A stretch of 64,000 bases of DNA from Pseudomonadota bacterium. Lineage in GTDB: Bacteria; Desulfobacterota; Desulfovibrionia; Desulfovibrionales; Desulfovibrionaceae. The first letter of the stretch is position 1; each line of letters starts with the position of its first letter. A program made the translations under genes and the position numbers. This document shows, piece after piece, positions 48,707 through 58,093 of this stretch. The stretch lies in the NCBI GenBank assembly GCA_023399375.1, contig JAEWPX010000048.1:1-64000 (forward strand), read 5' to 3'. Under the pieces are notes generated by a model. That model ran no database searches. It was not told where the DNA came from and saw only the letters and a list, made by a program, of their open reading frames with translations.

Positions 48707-51472
48707 ATGTCCGAGGCTCCCCGCATCCGCATCGAAGGCGCACGCCAGCATAACCTCAAAAACCTCACCCTGGATATCCCCCGCGACAAGCTCGTGGTGG
48801 TGTGCGGCCCGTCGGGCTCGGGCAAGTCCACGCTGGCCTTCGACATCGTCTACGCCGAAGGGCAGCGGCGCTACGTGGAATCGCTGTCCGCCTACGCCCG
48901 GCAGTTCCTGCCGCAGATGGACAAGCCGCAGGTGGACAAGATCGAGGGGCTGTCGCCGGCCATTTCGCTCGAGCAGCAGACCGCCACGCGCAACCCGCGT
49001 TCGACCGTGGGCACGGTGACGGAAATCTACGACTTCCTGCGCGTGTTCTACGCCCGCCTGGGCAAGCCCCACTGCCCCAAGTGCGGCCAGCCCATCACGG
49101 CCCGGACCACGGACGAAATCATCCACGACGTGCTGGCCTTTCCCGAAGGCGCGAAGCTCCTGCTGCTCGCGCCCCTGGTCGAACACCAGAAGGGCACCCA
49201 TGCCGACCGGCTCAAGAAGCTCAAGAGCCAGGGGTTCGCGCGCGTGCGCGTAAACGGCGCGGTCACGAACCTGGAGCCCCTGCCGGAACTTGAAAAGAAC
49301 AAGCGCCACAATATCGACCTCGTGGTGGACCGGCTCGTGGTCAAGGACGGCATCCGCTCGCGCCTGTCCGACTCGGTGGAGCTCGCCCTGGCCCAGGGCG
49401 AGGGGCGGCTCATCGTCGCCGACCACGAGGGCAAGGCCACCGACCGCATCTTCTCCACGGCCTCTTCCTGCTCCACCTGCAAAATCAGCGTGCCCAAGCC
49501 CTCGCCGCAGCTTTTTTCCTTCAACAGCCCGCAAGGGGCCTGCCCGGCCTGCTCGGGCATCGGCGCGGTGGAATATTTCGAGCCGGCGCTGCTTGCGCCC
49601 AACAAGGGCCTGTCCTTGGCCGGGGGCGGCATCCTGCCCTGGAAGAGCGAACGGGCGCTGGCGCGCTACGCACGCCGCCTGGAGGACCTGGGCAAACGCC
49701 ACGGCTTCACCCTGAAAACGCCCCTGGGCGAGTTCTCCCCCGAGGCCTGGGCGGCGCTTTTCTTCGGCGACAAGGCGTTCGGCTGGGAAGGCGTGGTGCA
49801 GTTGCTCGAGCACGGCCAGTCCTTCGGCTCGGTCTGGCGCGACGAGCTGGCCCGCTACCGCCAGTCGCGGCCCTGCCCGGTCTGCATGGGCGCGCGCCTG
49901 CGGCCCGAGGCGCTGGCCGTAAAGGTCGCGGACGCCAACATCTTCGAGTTCTGCTCCATGCCCATCGACCGGGCCCTGGCCTGGATATCGGCGTTGGCCT
50001 TCGCCGGGGCCGAGGCGCTCATTGCCGAGCCGCTGCTCAAGGAGCTCATGCATCGCCTGAAGTTCCTCACGGGCGTCGGCCTCGACTACCTGTCGCTTTC
50101 GCGCAACATGGCCACCCTTTCCGGCGGCGAGGCCCAGCGCATCCGCCTCGCCGGCCAACTCGGCTCGGGGCTCGTCGGCGTCACCTACGTCCTCGACGAG
50201 CCGAGCATCGGCCTGCACCCCCGCGACAACGACCGGCTCCTCGGCACGTTGCGCCAGTTGCAGGGCCGGGGCAACACCGTGCTCGTGGTGGAGCACGACG
50301 AAGCCACCATCCGACACGCGGACCACGTGGTCGAGCTCGGCCCGGGTTCGGGACGCCTCGGCGGCGAGATCGTCTACCAGGGCGACGTGGCCGGCATGCT
50401 CGCGGACAAGAAGTCGCTGACCGGCAAATACCTGCGCGGTGACGCCGCCTCGCCCATCCCGGAAACGCGCCGGCGGTCGGAAAAGTCCCTGGTGCTGCAC
50501 GGCGTGACCACCAACAACCTCAAAAACATCGATGCGGAAATTCCGCTGGGGTGCCTGGTCTGCGTCACGGGCGTGTCGGGTTCGGGCAAGAGCTCGCTGG
50601 TCATGGACACGCTCTACAAGCACCTCGCCCTGGCCAAGGGCCTCAAGGTGGACGCGCCGGGCATGATCGCGGGCATCGAGGGAGCGGAGCTCGTCGAAAA
50701 GATCGTGAGCATCGACCAGACGCCCATCGGGCGCACGCCGCGCTCCAATCCGGCCACCTACACCAAGGTGTTCGACGAAATCCGCGAGATTTTCGCCACC
50801 ACGCCAGACGCCAAGCGGCGCGGCTTCAAGCCCGGCCGTTTCAGCTTCAACGTCAAGGGCGGGCGCTGCGAAGCCTGCGGCGGCGACGGCCAGATCCGCG
50901 TGGAGATGCACTTCCTGCCGGACATCTTCGTCACCTGCGAGGTCTGCGGCGGGCTGCGCTACAACCGCGAGACCCTGGACGTGCGCTACAAGGGGCTGAC
51001 CATCGCCGAGGTGCTGGACCTGACCGTGCGCCAGGCCAGAGGCTTTTTCGAGAACTATCCGGTGCTCGACCGCAGGCTCGCGGTGCTCGAGGAAGTGGGG
51101 CTCGAATACCTGCACCTGGGCCAGCCGGCGACGACCCTTTCCGGCGGCGAGGCCCAGCGCATCAAGATCTCGCGCGAGCTCGGCAAGCGCAGCCTGCCCG
51201 GCGCGCTCTACATCCTGGACGAGCCGACCACGGGGCTGCACATGCAGGAGGTGGGCAAGCTCATCACCGTGCTGCACAAGCTCGTGGACAAGGGCGCGAG
51301 CGTGGTGGTCATCGAGCACAACACCGACGTGGTCGCGGCCTCGGACTACGTGATCGACCTCGGCCCCGGCGGCGGCGAGGCCGGCGGGCACATCGTCGCC
51401 AAGGGCACGCCCGAGGAGCTCAAGGCCAATCCCGATTCCGTCACGGGCCGCTTTCTCACCCTGCTCAAATAA
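48707..51472 (+). CDS. uvrA: Excinuclease ABC subunit A
   Basis: 921-aa DNA damage sensor of nucleotide excision repair, ABC-type ATPase with two tandem nucleotide-binding domains. The first Walker A is GPSGSGKST near residue 35, the second GVSGSGKSS near 625. Each domain has its signature LSGGEAQRI. The zinc modules are seen as CSTC...CPACSG in the first half and CEACGGDGQ...CEVCGG in the second. Length normal. GGAGG stands 5 bases before ATG 48707. The long leader (from the palindrome at 48499) suggests SOS-type control. It is followed by repeat copy 4; uvrB and uvrC are not here. Confidence 0.98.
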   Translation: MSEAPRIRIEGARQHNLKNLTLDIPRDKLVVVCGPSGSGKSTLAFDIVYAEGQRRYVESLSAYARQFLPQMDKPQVDKIEGLSPAISLEQQTATRNPRSTVGTVTEIYDFLRVFYARLGKPHCPKCGQPITARTTDEIIHDVLAFPEGAKLLLLAPLVEHQKGTHADRLKKLKSQGFARVRVNGAVTNLEPLPELEKNKRHNIDLVVDRLVVKDGIRSRLSDSVELALAQGEGRLIVADHEGKATDRIFSTASSCSTCKISVPKPSPQLFSFNSPQGACPACSGIGAVEYFEPALLAPNKGLSLAGGGILPWKSERALARYARRLEDLGKRHGFTLKTPLGEFSPEAWAALFFGDKAFGWEGVVQLLEHGQSFGSVWRDELARYRQSRPCPVCMGARLRPEALAVKVADANIFEFCSMPIDRALAWISALAFAGAEALIAEPLLKELMHRLKFLTGVGLDYLSLSRNMATLSGGEAQRIRLAGQLGSGLVGVTYVLDEPSIGLHPRDNDRLLGTLRQLQGRGNTVLVVEHDEATIRHADHVVELGPGSGRLGGEIVYQGDVAGMLADKKSLTGKYLRGDAASPIPETRRRSEKSLVLHGVTTNNLKNIDAEIPLGCLVCVTGVSGSGKSSLVMDTLYKHLALAKGLKVDAPGMIAGIEGAELVEKIVSIDQTPIGRTPRSNPATYTKVFDEIREIFATTPDAKRRGFKPGRFSFNVKGGRCEACGGDGQIRVEMHFLPDIFVTCEVCGGLRYNRETLDVRYKGLTIAEVLDLTVRQARGFFENYPVLDRRLAVLEEVGLEYLHLGQPATTLSGGEAQRIKISRELGKRSLPGALYILDEPTTGLHMQEVGKLITVLHKLVDKGASVVVIEHNTDVVAASDYVIDLGPGGGEAGGHIVAKGTPEELKANPDSVTGRFLTLLK

Positions 51473-51511
51473 CGCTCCCAGCCCCTGCGCCACTGCCCGG
51501 ACGCAGTCCTT

Positions 51512-51572
51512 CTCCCCCATTGAGGAGGTCCAGGAGGGGGCACCCCCTCCTGGCCGCCGGAGGCACTCTTCC
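51512..51572 (+). repeat. Two-hairpin intergenic repeat, copy 4
   Basis: Hairpin A pairs CTCC (51512-51515) with GGAG (51524-51527). Hairpin B (51530-51553) is CCAGGAGGGGG, CA, CCCCCTCCTGG, an 11-bp perfect stem. Tail GGCCGCCGGAGGCACTCTTCC-like, ending at 51572. It sits between convergent uvrA and the flavodoxin/ferredoxin gene. Confidence 0.8.
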
Positions 51573-51600
51573 TTCCCTCCCCTCACTCCCCTCATCCACT

Positions 51601-52404
51601 CTACAAAAATATCTCCGATTCGCGCCGTTCGCGGCAGTTGGCGGCGAGGCGCTGCGCCACCGCGAGCAGGGCCGGATGGGTCATGCGGCGCGCATGCGTG
51701 GGACAGGCCTTGACGCAGGCGCAGCAGCGGATGCAGGCGGAGGCGTCCGTGGTCACGACACCTTCCTCATCCAGGCGCACGGCCGCAACGGGGCAGAGAT
51801 CCGTGCACAGGCCGCAGCCCTGGCAAAGCGCCGCATCGACCTGCGGCGAAACCCCGCCCGAAAGCCCGGCTTCGCGGTAGGGGCGATCGCCGGGAACGGC
51901 AAGGGGAGGACAGGCCGCCAGATCGGCCAGCCCCGCCAGTTTGGCCGCCACGGCCAGGCCGAATTCCCGCGCCGCGCGCAGGTCGTCGGCGTCCGGCCGG
52001 CCCGGGGCGATGGGCGTCGCCGCGGCGTTGAAGGAATGCTCGCCGATAAAGGCCCCGGCCGCCACCGGGACGAATCCGCGCTCCCTGGCCAGGTCGGACA
52101 GTTCGAGCAGCGCGTCTTCATAGGCCCTGTTGCCGTAGGCCACGACCAGGACCGCGGGGCCGCCCGCGCCCGTGACGCACCGCAGGCGGTCGACGGCCAC
52201 GGCCGGCAGCCGGCCGGCGTAGACCGGCGCGGCGAGGACGGCCACGACGTCCCCGGGGATCGTCGCCGGCGCGACGCCGCCCGGTCCCGTCAGGTCGCAG
52301 ACGTCGCCGCAGGGCAGGCCCAGGCCCGCGGCCACGGCCGAGACGATCCTGCGCGTCGTGCCTGTCGGCGAAAAAAAGACCAGTCGCGACGAAGCTTCCC
52401 GCAT
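51601..52404 (-). CDS. Flavodoxin-ferredoxin fusion (EFR1 family)
   Basis: 267-aa predicted cytosolic electron carrier. Residues 5-160 are flavodoxin-like: the FMN phosphate loop is FFSPTGTTRRIV, and APVYAGRLP and AYGNRAYED follow. The C-terminal part has two 4Fe-4S sites: CQGCGLCTDLCP and CIRCCACVKACP, both with complete Cys sets. EFR1 proteins are common in strict anaerobes and move electrons between reductases of unknown identity. GGGGAG precedes the ATG. A small membrane protein gene lies 43 bases upstream in the same direction, likely one transcript. Convergent with uvrA. Confidence 0.9.
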   Translation of the reverse strand: MREASSRLVFFSPTGTTRRIVSAVAAGLGLPCGDVCDLTGPGGVAPATIPGDVVAVLAAPVYAGRLPAVAVDRLRCVTGAGGPAVLVVAYGNRAYEDALLELSDLARERGFVPVAAGAFIGEHSFNAAATPIAPGRPDADDLRAAREFGLAVAAKLAGLADLAACPPLAVPGDRPYREAGLSGGVSPQVDAALCQGCGLCTDLCPVAAVRLDEEGVVTTDASACIRCCACVKACPTHARRMTHPALLAVAQRLAANCRERRESEIFL

Positions 52405-52447
52405 CGCGTCATCTCCCCGGGCAAGGCCGAAACGCCCGCCCTTCCGG

Positions 52448-52609
52448 TTACAGATCGTCGTCGCGGTCGTCCTTGCCGGTCATCCATTTGTCGATGGGAT
52501 TGTCCCGGCCGGGGTGGCGATCCTTGTAGTTCTTGGCCCGCCGGTTGAAGTAGGCCAGGATGACGAAGCCGAAAACGATCAGGACGAGCAGAAACATCCC
52601 GTTGCTCAT
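52448..52609 (-). CDS. Small membrane protein (53 aa)
   Basis: ATG 52609 has CCGGAGG 4-5 bases upstream. One membrane helix (GMFLLVLIVFGFVILAYF, residues 4-21) is followed by a basic stretch (NRRAKNYKDRH) and an acidic end (GKDDRDDDL), giving an N-out or periplasm-facing N-terminus and a charged cytoplasmic tail. Function unknown. Same direction as the EFR1 gene, which it precedes. The 272 bases on its other side (52610-52881) show no convincing promoter. Confidence 0.65.
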   Translation of the reverse strand: MSNGMFLLVLIVFGFVILAYFNRRAKNYKDRHPGRDNPIDKWMTGKDDRDDDL

Positions 52610-52881
52610 ACGCGCCTCCGGGCTGTGCGGTCGGAGCGAGCCGCGTTGATTGTCGCACCATGGAGCGTCCGACGCCGTGGCGGCTTCGGACCTTGCAAAA
52701 CCGTCATCCGTATTTTTCTCGATACGCCGCCCCCGCCGCCTTGTACAGTCCCCGCCGCCGCATCGCCGCGTCGCCGTTGCCGACCCGACACACATGCCCC
52801 GTACAGTCGCATCCTCGAACGGCGGGGGGACCGGAAAAGCATCCCCCCCCTCCCGGCGCAACATCTTCCCTGGAGCCTCCC

Positions 52882-55221
52882 ATGCGCAGTATCGGCATCA
52901 GCGGCGTCCTGACCCTGGCGGTCAGCGCCACGGTCCTGGCCGGCATCCTGGCCCTGCTTTTCTACGTCTCGCAAACCACCACCTCGCTGGCCGAGGCCAT
53001 GGCCGAGCAGGCCATGCGGCAGCTGGCCGACGCCGCCTCCGATTCCCTGGACCTCCGCGCGGCCGAGGCCATGGAGTTGGCCGCCGCCCTGGCCAGGCGT
53101 CCCGGCATCCGCGACGCCTTCGAAGGCAATCCGGCCATCGCCGGGACGGTCATCAACGAAACGCTCGGCAGCTACAAGGCCGTCTTTTCCATCCTGGTCC
53201 TCGACGCCTCGGGCAGGCTGTTGGCCGGGCGCAACGCGAAAGGCCAGGACTACGAGCAGGGCATGTCCTACGCCGATCGTTCCTACGTGGCGGCCTACCA
53301 GTCCGGCGCAGGCGCGTCCGTCACGCCCTCGGTCTACAAGTCCAAGCACGGCGGGGGACTCATCATGTCCGCGTCGAGCCCGGTTTCCGGCCCGGACGGG
53401 AAGCTCCTCGGCGGCGTGGTCGTCAACATGGACATCGCCCCCATCGCCGCCGATCTCGTCGACCACCTGCGTATCGGCGAAAAGGGCTATGGCTTCGTGG
53501 TGGACGCCTCGGGCACGGTGGTCGCCCACGGCGGGGACGCAGGGCTGGTCGGCCAGGACGTGTCCGGGCTCGAGTTCATCCGCAAGCTCATGGAAATCCG
53601 AACGGGCATGTTCGACTACCTCTGGAAGGGCGAGGAAAAGGCCATGGCCACGGTCCGCTCCGCCAAGACGGGCTGGTATACGGGCATAACCGCGGCCAAG
53701 ACCGACCTCACGGCCGTGGCCCGCAGCCAGCGCTTCGTCCTTCTTGGCGTGGGCCTGGCCGTGGCGGCGCTTTGCACCTGCGTCATCGCCCTCGTCACGC
53801 GCCGGCTCGTGCTGCGTCCCCTTGCCGCGCTTGCGGCCTACAGCGACAGCATCGCCTCCGGCGCGTACGGCGCGACGCTTTCCGGCGGCTTCCGCTTCGA
53901 GATGGCGACGTTGGCCGAGCACCTGCGCAGGATGGTCGCCCAGCTCAAGGAGCGCCTGGGCTTTGCCAAGGGGCTGCTCGACGCCATGCCCCTGGCCTGC
54001 GTGGTCGCGGGCCCAGGCGGCAACATCCGCTTCCTCAACCAGCCCGTGCTCGACTTCCTGGAAGCCGACGGCAAGCCCGGGGACTACCTCGGCCAGCCGG
54101 CGGGCGTCTTTTTCTACGGCGACCCGAACCGCGCGACCATCACCACGCGCGCCATGCAGGAAGGCAGGGCCCTCACCGGCATCCAGACCGAGGTGGCCAC
54201 GCGCAAGGGCAACAGGGCCTTTACGCAGATCGACGCCGCGCCGCTTTACGATCTCGACGGCGTCTGCCTCGGCGGCTTCGCCATGTTCACCGACCTGTCG
54301 CAGCTGCGCCGCCAGCAGGAGCAGATCGCGGCGCAAAACGACCTGATCGCGCACGCCGCCGCCGAGGCCGCCGCCGTGGCCGAACGCATGGCTTCGGCCT
54401 CCCAGGAACTCTCCGCCCAGATCGAACAGTCGAGCCAGGGGGCCATGGACCAGAGCGACCGGGTGCGGGGCACGGCCACGGCCGTGGAGCAGATCAACGC
54501 CACCATCCTGGAAGTGGCCAGAAACGCCGCCGACACGGCCGCAAGCGCGCACGAAGCCCAGGAAATGGCGCGCAAGGGCGCTTCGCTGGCCGAGGCCGTG
54601 GTCACGGCCGTGGACACCGTGCGCGGCCGGGCCGTCGGGCTCAAGGCAACCATGTCCGGGCTCGGCGACCGCGCCCAGGGCATCGGCGCGGTCATGAACG
54701 TGATTTCCGACATCGCGGACCAGACCAACCTGCTGGCCCTAAACGCGGCTATCGAGGCGGCCCGGGCCGGCGAGGCCGGGCGCGGCTTCGCCGTGGTCGC
54801 CGACGAGGTGCGAAAGCTCGCCGAAAAGACCATGGCCGCGACCAAGGAAGTGGGCGCGGCCATCGCCGGCATCCAGCACGGCACGGCCGAAACCGTGGTC
54901 ATGGTGGACGGGGCCGTGGCCAGCGTCGAGGAGGCCACGGCCCTGGCCAAATCCTCGGGCTCGGCCCTGGCCGACATCGTTGCCGTGGTGACCACGGCAG
55001 GGGACCAGGTCCGGGCCATCGCCACGGCCGCCGAGGAACAGTCGGCCTCCGTGGAGGAGATCAGCCTGTCCGTCGCGGCCATCAACCGCATCGCCTCGGA
55101 AACCGCGGACGCGATGCTCCAGTCGGCCACGGCCGTGACCGAACTGGCCGACCAGGCGCAGGGCCTGTCCGGCCTGGTCGCGGACATCCGTGGCAACGGC
55201 CGGGCCGCCCTGCCGGCATAA
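52882..55221 (+). CDS. Methyl-accepting chemotaxis protein 1 (Cache-HAMP-PAS-MCP)
   Basis: 779-aa inner-membrane chemoreceptor. TM1 near 8-29, periplasmic dCache domain about 35-275 (SYADRSYVAAYQSG; GYGFVVDASGTVVAHGG), TM2 near 285-305, HAMP about 306-360, PAS about 375-490, MCP signalling coiled coil about 510-775. The hairpin tip DQTNLLALNAAIEAARAGEA binds CheA/CheW. No CheR-tethering pentapeptide at the C-terminus (ends RAALPA). ATG 52882 has TGGAG upstream. First of four tandem paralogues and the most diverged in its sensor domain, so it senses a different ligand. The Cache ligand cannot be predicted. Confidence 0.95.
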   Translation: MRSIGISGVLTLAVSATVLAGILALLFYVSQTTTSLAEAMAEQAMRQLADAASDSLDLRAAEAMELAAALARRPGIRDAFEGNPAIAGTVINETLGSYKAVFSILVLDASGRLLAGRNAKGQDYEQGMSYADRSYVAAYQSGAGASVTPSVYKSKHGGGLIMSASSPVSGPDGKLLGGVVVNMDIAPIAADLVDHLRIGEKGYGFVVDASGTVVAHGGDAGLVGQDVSGLEFIRKLMEIRTGMFDYLWKGEEKAMATVRSAKTGWYTGITAAKTDLTAVARSQRFVLLGVGLAVAALCTCVIALVTRRLVLRPLAALAAYSDSIASGAYGATLSGGFRFEMATLAEHLRRMVAQLKERLGFAKGLLDAMPLACVVAGPGGNIRFLNQPVLDFLEADGKPGDYLGQPAGVFFYGDPNRATITTRAMQEGRALTGIQTEVATRKGNRAFTQIDAAPLYDLDGVCLGGFAMFTDLSQLRRQQEQIAAQNDLIAHAAAEAAAVAERMASASQELSAQIEQSSQGAMDQSDRVRGTATAVEQINATILEVARNAADTAASAHEAQEMARKGASLAEAVVTAVDTVRGRAVGLKATMSGLGDRAQGIGAVMNVISDIADQTNLLALNAAIEAARAGEAGRGFAVVADEVRKLAEKTMAATKEVGAAIAGIQHGTAETVVMVDGAVASVEEATALAKSSGSALADIVAVVTTAGDQVRAIATAAEEQSASVEEISLSVAAINRIASETADAMLQSATAVTELADQAQGLSGLVADIRGNGRAALPA

Positions 55222-55235
55222 CACCCGCTCCTTCG

Positions 55236-55260
55236 CGCCGCCCCGGTCGCCGGGGCGGCG
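55236..55260 (+). terminator. Strong GC hairpin after MCP 1
   Basis: CGCCGCCCCGG and CCGGGGCGGCG pair perfectly (11 bp) around TCG, 15 bases past the stop. No U-run, so it may stabilise the mRNA end or act with Rho rather than terminate alone. The rest of 55222-55559 is AT-richer and holds the promoter at 55391. Confidence 0.5.
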
Positions 55261-55390
55261 CATCCATGCCCCTGCCGTCGCCACGGCACAGCGCAAAACC
55301 AAATCCGATAATCTGGTATTTCTTTGAGACCGATAACAATCGAAAAAAAGGACTGGAAAAGAAGACCGGAGTCTCTTAAAAAGGATCGAT

Positions 55391-55418
55391 TTGACTCTCG
55401 GGGACTGTCTAATACAGA
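55391..55418 (+). promoter_or_regulatory. Sigma-70 promoter of MCP 2
   Basis: TTGACT (55391-55396), 16-base spacer, TACAGA (55413-55418), about 135 bases before the start codon. Two CCGATAA sequences at 55306 and 55330 resemble the sigma-28 -10 element, but no matching -35 is convincing. Confidence 0.45.
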
Positions 55419-55559
55419 GCACACAATGCTCTATATCTAGTCGTATATCTTCTCGAAGTGCGTTCTCCTTCCAGAGCAGCGGCGGCCCGAGCGTCGGCAA
55501 TATCACGTTTTCAGGATACGCGGCGTACACAAGCGCGCCGCTCATGAGGGAGAACCGCC

Positions 55560-57890
55560 ATGCGCAAGATGGGCATCAACGCCGTCCTGACCCTTACCGT
55601 CCTCGTTTCGCTTTTTTGCGGCATCGCCGCGCTGATCGTTTACACGACCACGTCCACCTTCACCATTTCCACCACGCTCCAGGAACAGGCCCTGACGCAG
55701 ACGGCCAAGAACACGGCCAACGTGTTGGAACTGTACCTCGAAAACGCCAAGGATGAAGCAGAGAACCTGGCCAACCTGCGCGTCGCCCAAGAAGCCCTGT
55801 CCGGCGACGCCGCGCGCGCCCAGGCCATGCTCAACAAATACGTGGCCAATTCCAACAACCTCACCTCGGCCATGCTCATCGGCCGCGACGGCAAGCCCGT
55901 GGCCGGCGCGACCAAATCCGGGGATCCCCTGGCCGAAAGCTACGCCGACCGCGACTATTTCAAGGCCATCATGAGCGGCAAGCAGGAGTACACCACCAAA
56001 ACGATCCTCAAAGGGAAGACCACGGGCACGCTGCTCTTCGTGGTCGCCCACGCCGTGGCGGACGACACGGGCAAGCTCATCGGCCTAGCCGTCGTGTGCC
56101 CCGCCTGGGAACACTTCACCAAGAAGTTCATCGACCCCGTCCGCTTCGGCAAGACCGGCTACGGCTTCATGCTGGACGCGGACGGACGCGTCATCGCCCA
56201 TGCCATGGACAAATCCATGCTGCTGACCCGCCCCGCGGACGCCAGCATTTCCAACCGGGCCCTGGCGCTCAAAAACGGCATCCTGGATTACCTGTTCAAC
56301 GGCGAGAAGAAATACATGGCCCTGGCCGAAGTGCCGCAAACGGGCTGGCTCGTGTGCATGACCGCCGCGGAATCGGAAATGACCGGGCTTGCCGACGGGC
56401 AGCGCAACGTGCTCATCCTCCTCGGCGCCGCGGTGCTGGCAGTGGTCGCCGGCCTGATCGTGGTCTTTAACCGGGTGGTGGTCATCAGGCCGCTCGGCGC
56501 CATCATGGACTTCGCCGGGAAAGTCGCCGCCGGCGACCTCAAGGCCACGCTTTCCGGAAAATTCCGCTTCGAGCTGGCCGCGCTGGCCCAGGACCTTGGC
56601 GCGATGGTCGCGGAGCTCAAAAACAAGCTCGGCTTCGCCCAGGGCGTCATGAACGGCATCCCCACGCCCTGCGGCATCGTCGGCCCGGACTGCAACATGG
56701 TCTGGGCCAACGCGGAGATCTGCCGGCTCCTGGAAAAACCTGGCGCGCCGGAAAGCTACGCCGGCCAGCGCTCGGGGCTTTTCTACCTCAACGACGCGGG
56801 CAAGGAGACCTGCTCAGACCGGGCCATCCGGGAAGGTCGCCGGGGTCACAGCGAGAACGACTACGTCACGCCGTCCGGGAAGAAACTGCACATCCAGATC
56901 GTAAGCACCCCGTTTTACGATATGGACGGCCGGATGCTCGGCTCCATCTCCTTCTGGGACGACCGCACGGAACTCCACGAGCAGCAGAAGCGCATCGAGC
57001 GCCAGAACGCGCTCATGGCGGACGCGGCGGCCAAGGCCGCAGCCGTTTCCGACCGCATGGCCTCGGCTTCCCAGGAGCTCTCCGCCCAGATCGAACAGGG
57101 CAACCAAGGGGCCCAGGAACAAAACCACCGCGTCCAGGACACGGTCACGGCCGTGGAAGAAATGAACGCCACCATCCTCGAAGTGGCGCGCAACGCCGGC
57201 GACACCGCCCGGGGCGCGCAGGAGGCCGGGGACAGGGCCCGCGAAGGGGCCGACGTCGTCGTCAAGGTGGTGGCGGCCGTAGGCGGCGTGCGCGACGCCT
57301 CGGGCAAGCTCAAGGACAACATGCGCGACCTGGGGCAGCAGGCCCGGGGCATCGGCGCGGTGCTCGGGGTCATCTCCGACATCGCCGACCAGACCAACCT
57401 GCTCGCCTTAAACGCCGCCATCGAGGCGGCGCGCGCCGGCGAGGCCGGACGCGGCTTCGCCGTGGTCGCCGACGAGGTGCGCAAGCTCGCCGAAAAGACC
57501 ATGCACGCGACCAAGGAGGTCGGCGAAGCCATTTCCGGCATCCAGCACGGCACGGCCGAAACCGAGCATATGGTGGACGCGGCCGCGGCCGCCGTGGATA
57601 CGGCGACGGCCCTGGCCGAACGCGCGGGCGCGGCGCTTGCCGAGATCGTGACCGTGGTCCAGGCGGCCGGCGACCAGGTCCGCGCCATCGCCACGGCGGC
57701 CGAACAACAGTCCGCCACGTCCGAGGAGATCAACCGCTCCATCGAATCCATCAGCAGCATCGCCTCGGAAACGGCCGACGCCATGTCCCAGTCCGCCCAG
57801 GCCGTGACCGAACTGGCCGAGCTGGCCCAAAACCTGACCGCGCTCGTGGCCGGCATCCAGAGCGGCGAACAAACCGCCCTCGGCGCGTAA
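55560..57890 (+). CDS. Methyl-accepting chemotaxis protein 2 (Cache-HAMP-PAS-MCP)
   Basis: 776-aa chemoreceptor of the same layout as its neighbours. TM1 near 9-30; the periplasmic dCache domain (about 35-280) has SYADRDYFKAIMSG and GYGFMLDADGRVIAH. TM2 (ILLGAAVLAVVAGLIVVF) near 287, HAMP, PAS (VMNGIPTPCGIVGPD onward) and MCP domain with IADQTNLLALNAAIEAARAG. The C-terminus ends TALGA without a CheR-binding pentapeptide. GAGGGAG precedes ATG 55560. Its signalling domain is nearly the same in DNA as MCP 3, including a rare TTA Leu codon in LLALNAA, which points to recent duplication or gene conversion. Confidence 0.96.
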   Translation: MRKMGINAVLTLTVLVSLFCGIAALIVYTTTSTFTISTTLQEQALTQTAKNTANVLELYLENAKDEAENLANLRVAQEALSGDAARAQAMLNKYVANSNNLTSAMLIGRDGKPVAGATKSGDPLAESYADRDYFKAIMSGKQEYTTKTILKGKTTGTLLFVVAHAVADDTGKLIGLAVVCPAWEHFTKKFIDPVRFGKTGYGFMLDADGRVIAHAMDKSMLLTRPADASISNRALALKNGILDYLFNGEKKYMALAEVPQTGWLVCMTAAESEMTGLADGQRNVLILLGAAVLAVVAGLIVVFNRVVVIRPLGAIMDFAGKVAAGDLKATLSGKFRFELAALAQDLGAMVAELKNKLGFAQGVMNGIPTPCGIVGPDCNMVWANAEICRLLEKPGAPESYAGQRSGLFYLNDAGKETCSDRAIREGRRGHSENDYVTPSGKKLHIQIVSTPFYDMDGRMLGSISFWDDRTELHEQQKRIERQNALMADAAAKAAAVSDRMASASQELSAQIEQGNQGAQEQNHRVQDTVTAVEEMNATILEVARNAGDTARGAQEAGDRAREGADVVVKVVAAVGGVRDASGKLKDNMRDLGQQARGIGAVLGVISDIADQTNLLALNAAIEAARAGEAGRGFAVVADEVRKLAEKTMHATKEVGEAISGIQHGTAETEHMVDAAAAAVDTATALAERAGAALAEIVTVVQAAGDQVRAIATAAEQQSATSEEINRSIESISSIASETADAMSQSAQAVTELAELAQNLTALVAGIQSGEQTALGA

Positions 57891-57907
57891 CAGCCTTTGC
57901 TTTTTGT

Positions 57908-57939
57908 GCCGCCCCGGCCGCAACGCCGACCGGGGCGGC
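57908..57939 (+). terminator. Strong GC hairpin after MCP 2
   Basis: GCCGCCCCGG and CCGGGGCGGC pair perfectly (10 bp) around 12 bases, 17 bases past the stop; no U-run follows. The stem sequence is almost that of the hairpin after MCP 1. Confidence 0.5.
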
Positions 57940-58093
57940 GACGTCGCCACGCCTCCGCTGAGCATGCCGGGGCGTTTCCCTCCCGAGCGGCAGGCGCGGG
58001 GCGGCCCCGAAAAGCGCCGCCCCGCTTCGGAGACACCCTGTTCCTTGCTTCTATTTCCGGTAGCAATACGAACGGATGAGGAACGATTGCGGC

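Noticed and set aside
52801..52881. Fifth copy of the two-hairpin repeat before MCP 1
   Set aside because: It has G- and C-runs and an ATCTTCC end but no GTCC, no matching stem B and no GGCCGCC tail.
55300..55340. Sigma-28 promoter of the MCP 2 gene
   Set aside because: Two CCGATAA sequences fit the -10 element but the expected TAAA -35 at the right distance is not there; a sigma-70 match at 55391 is better.
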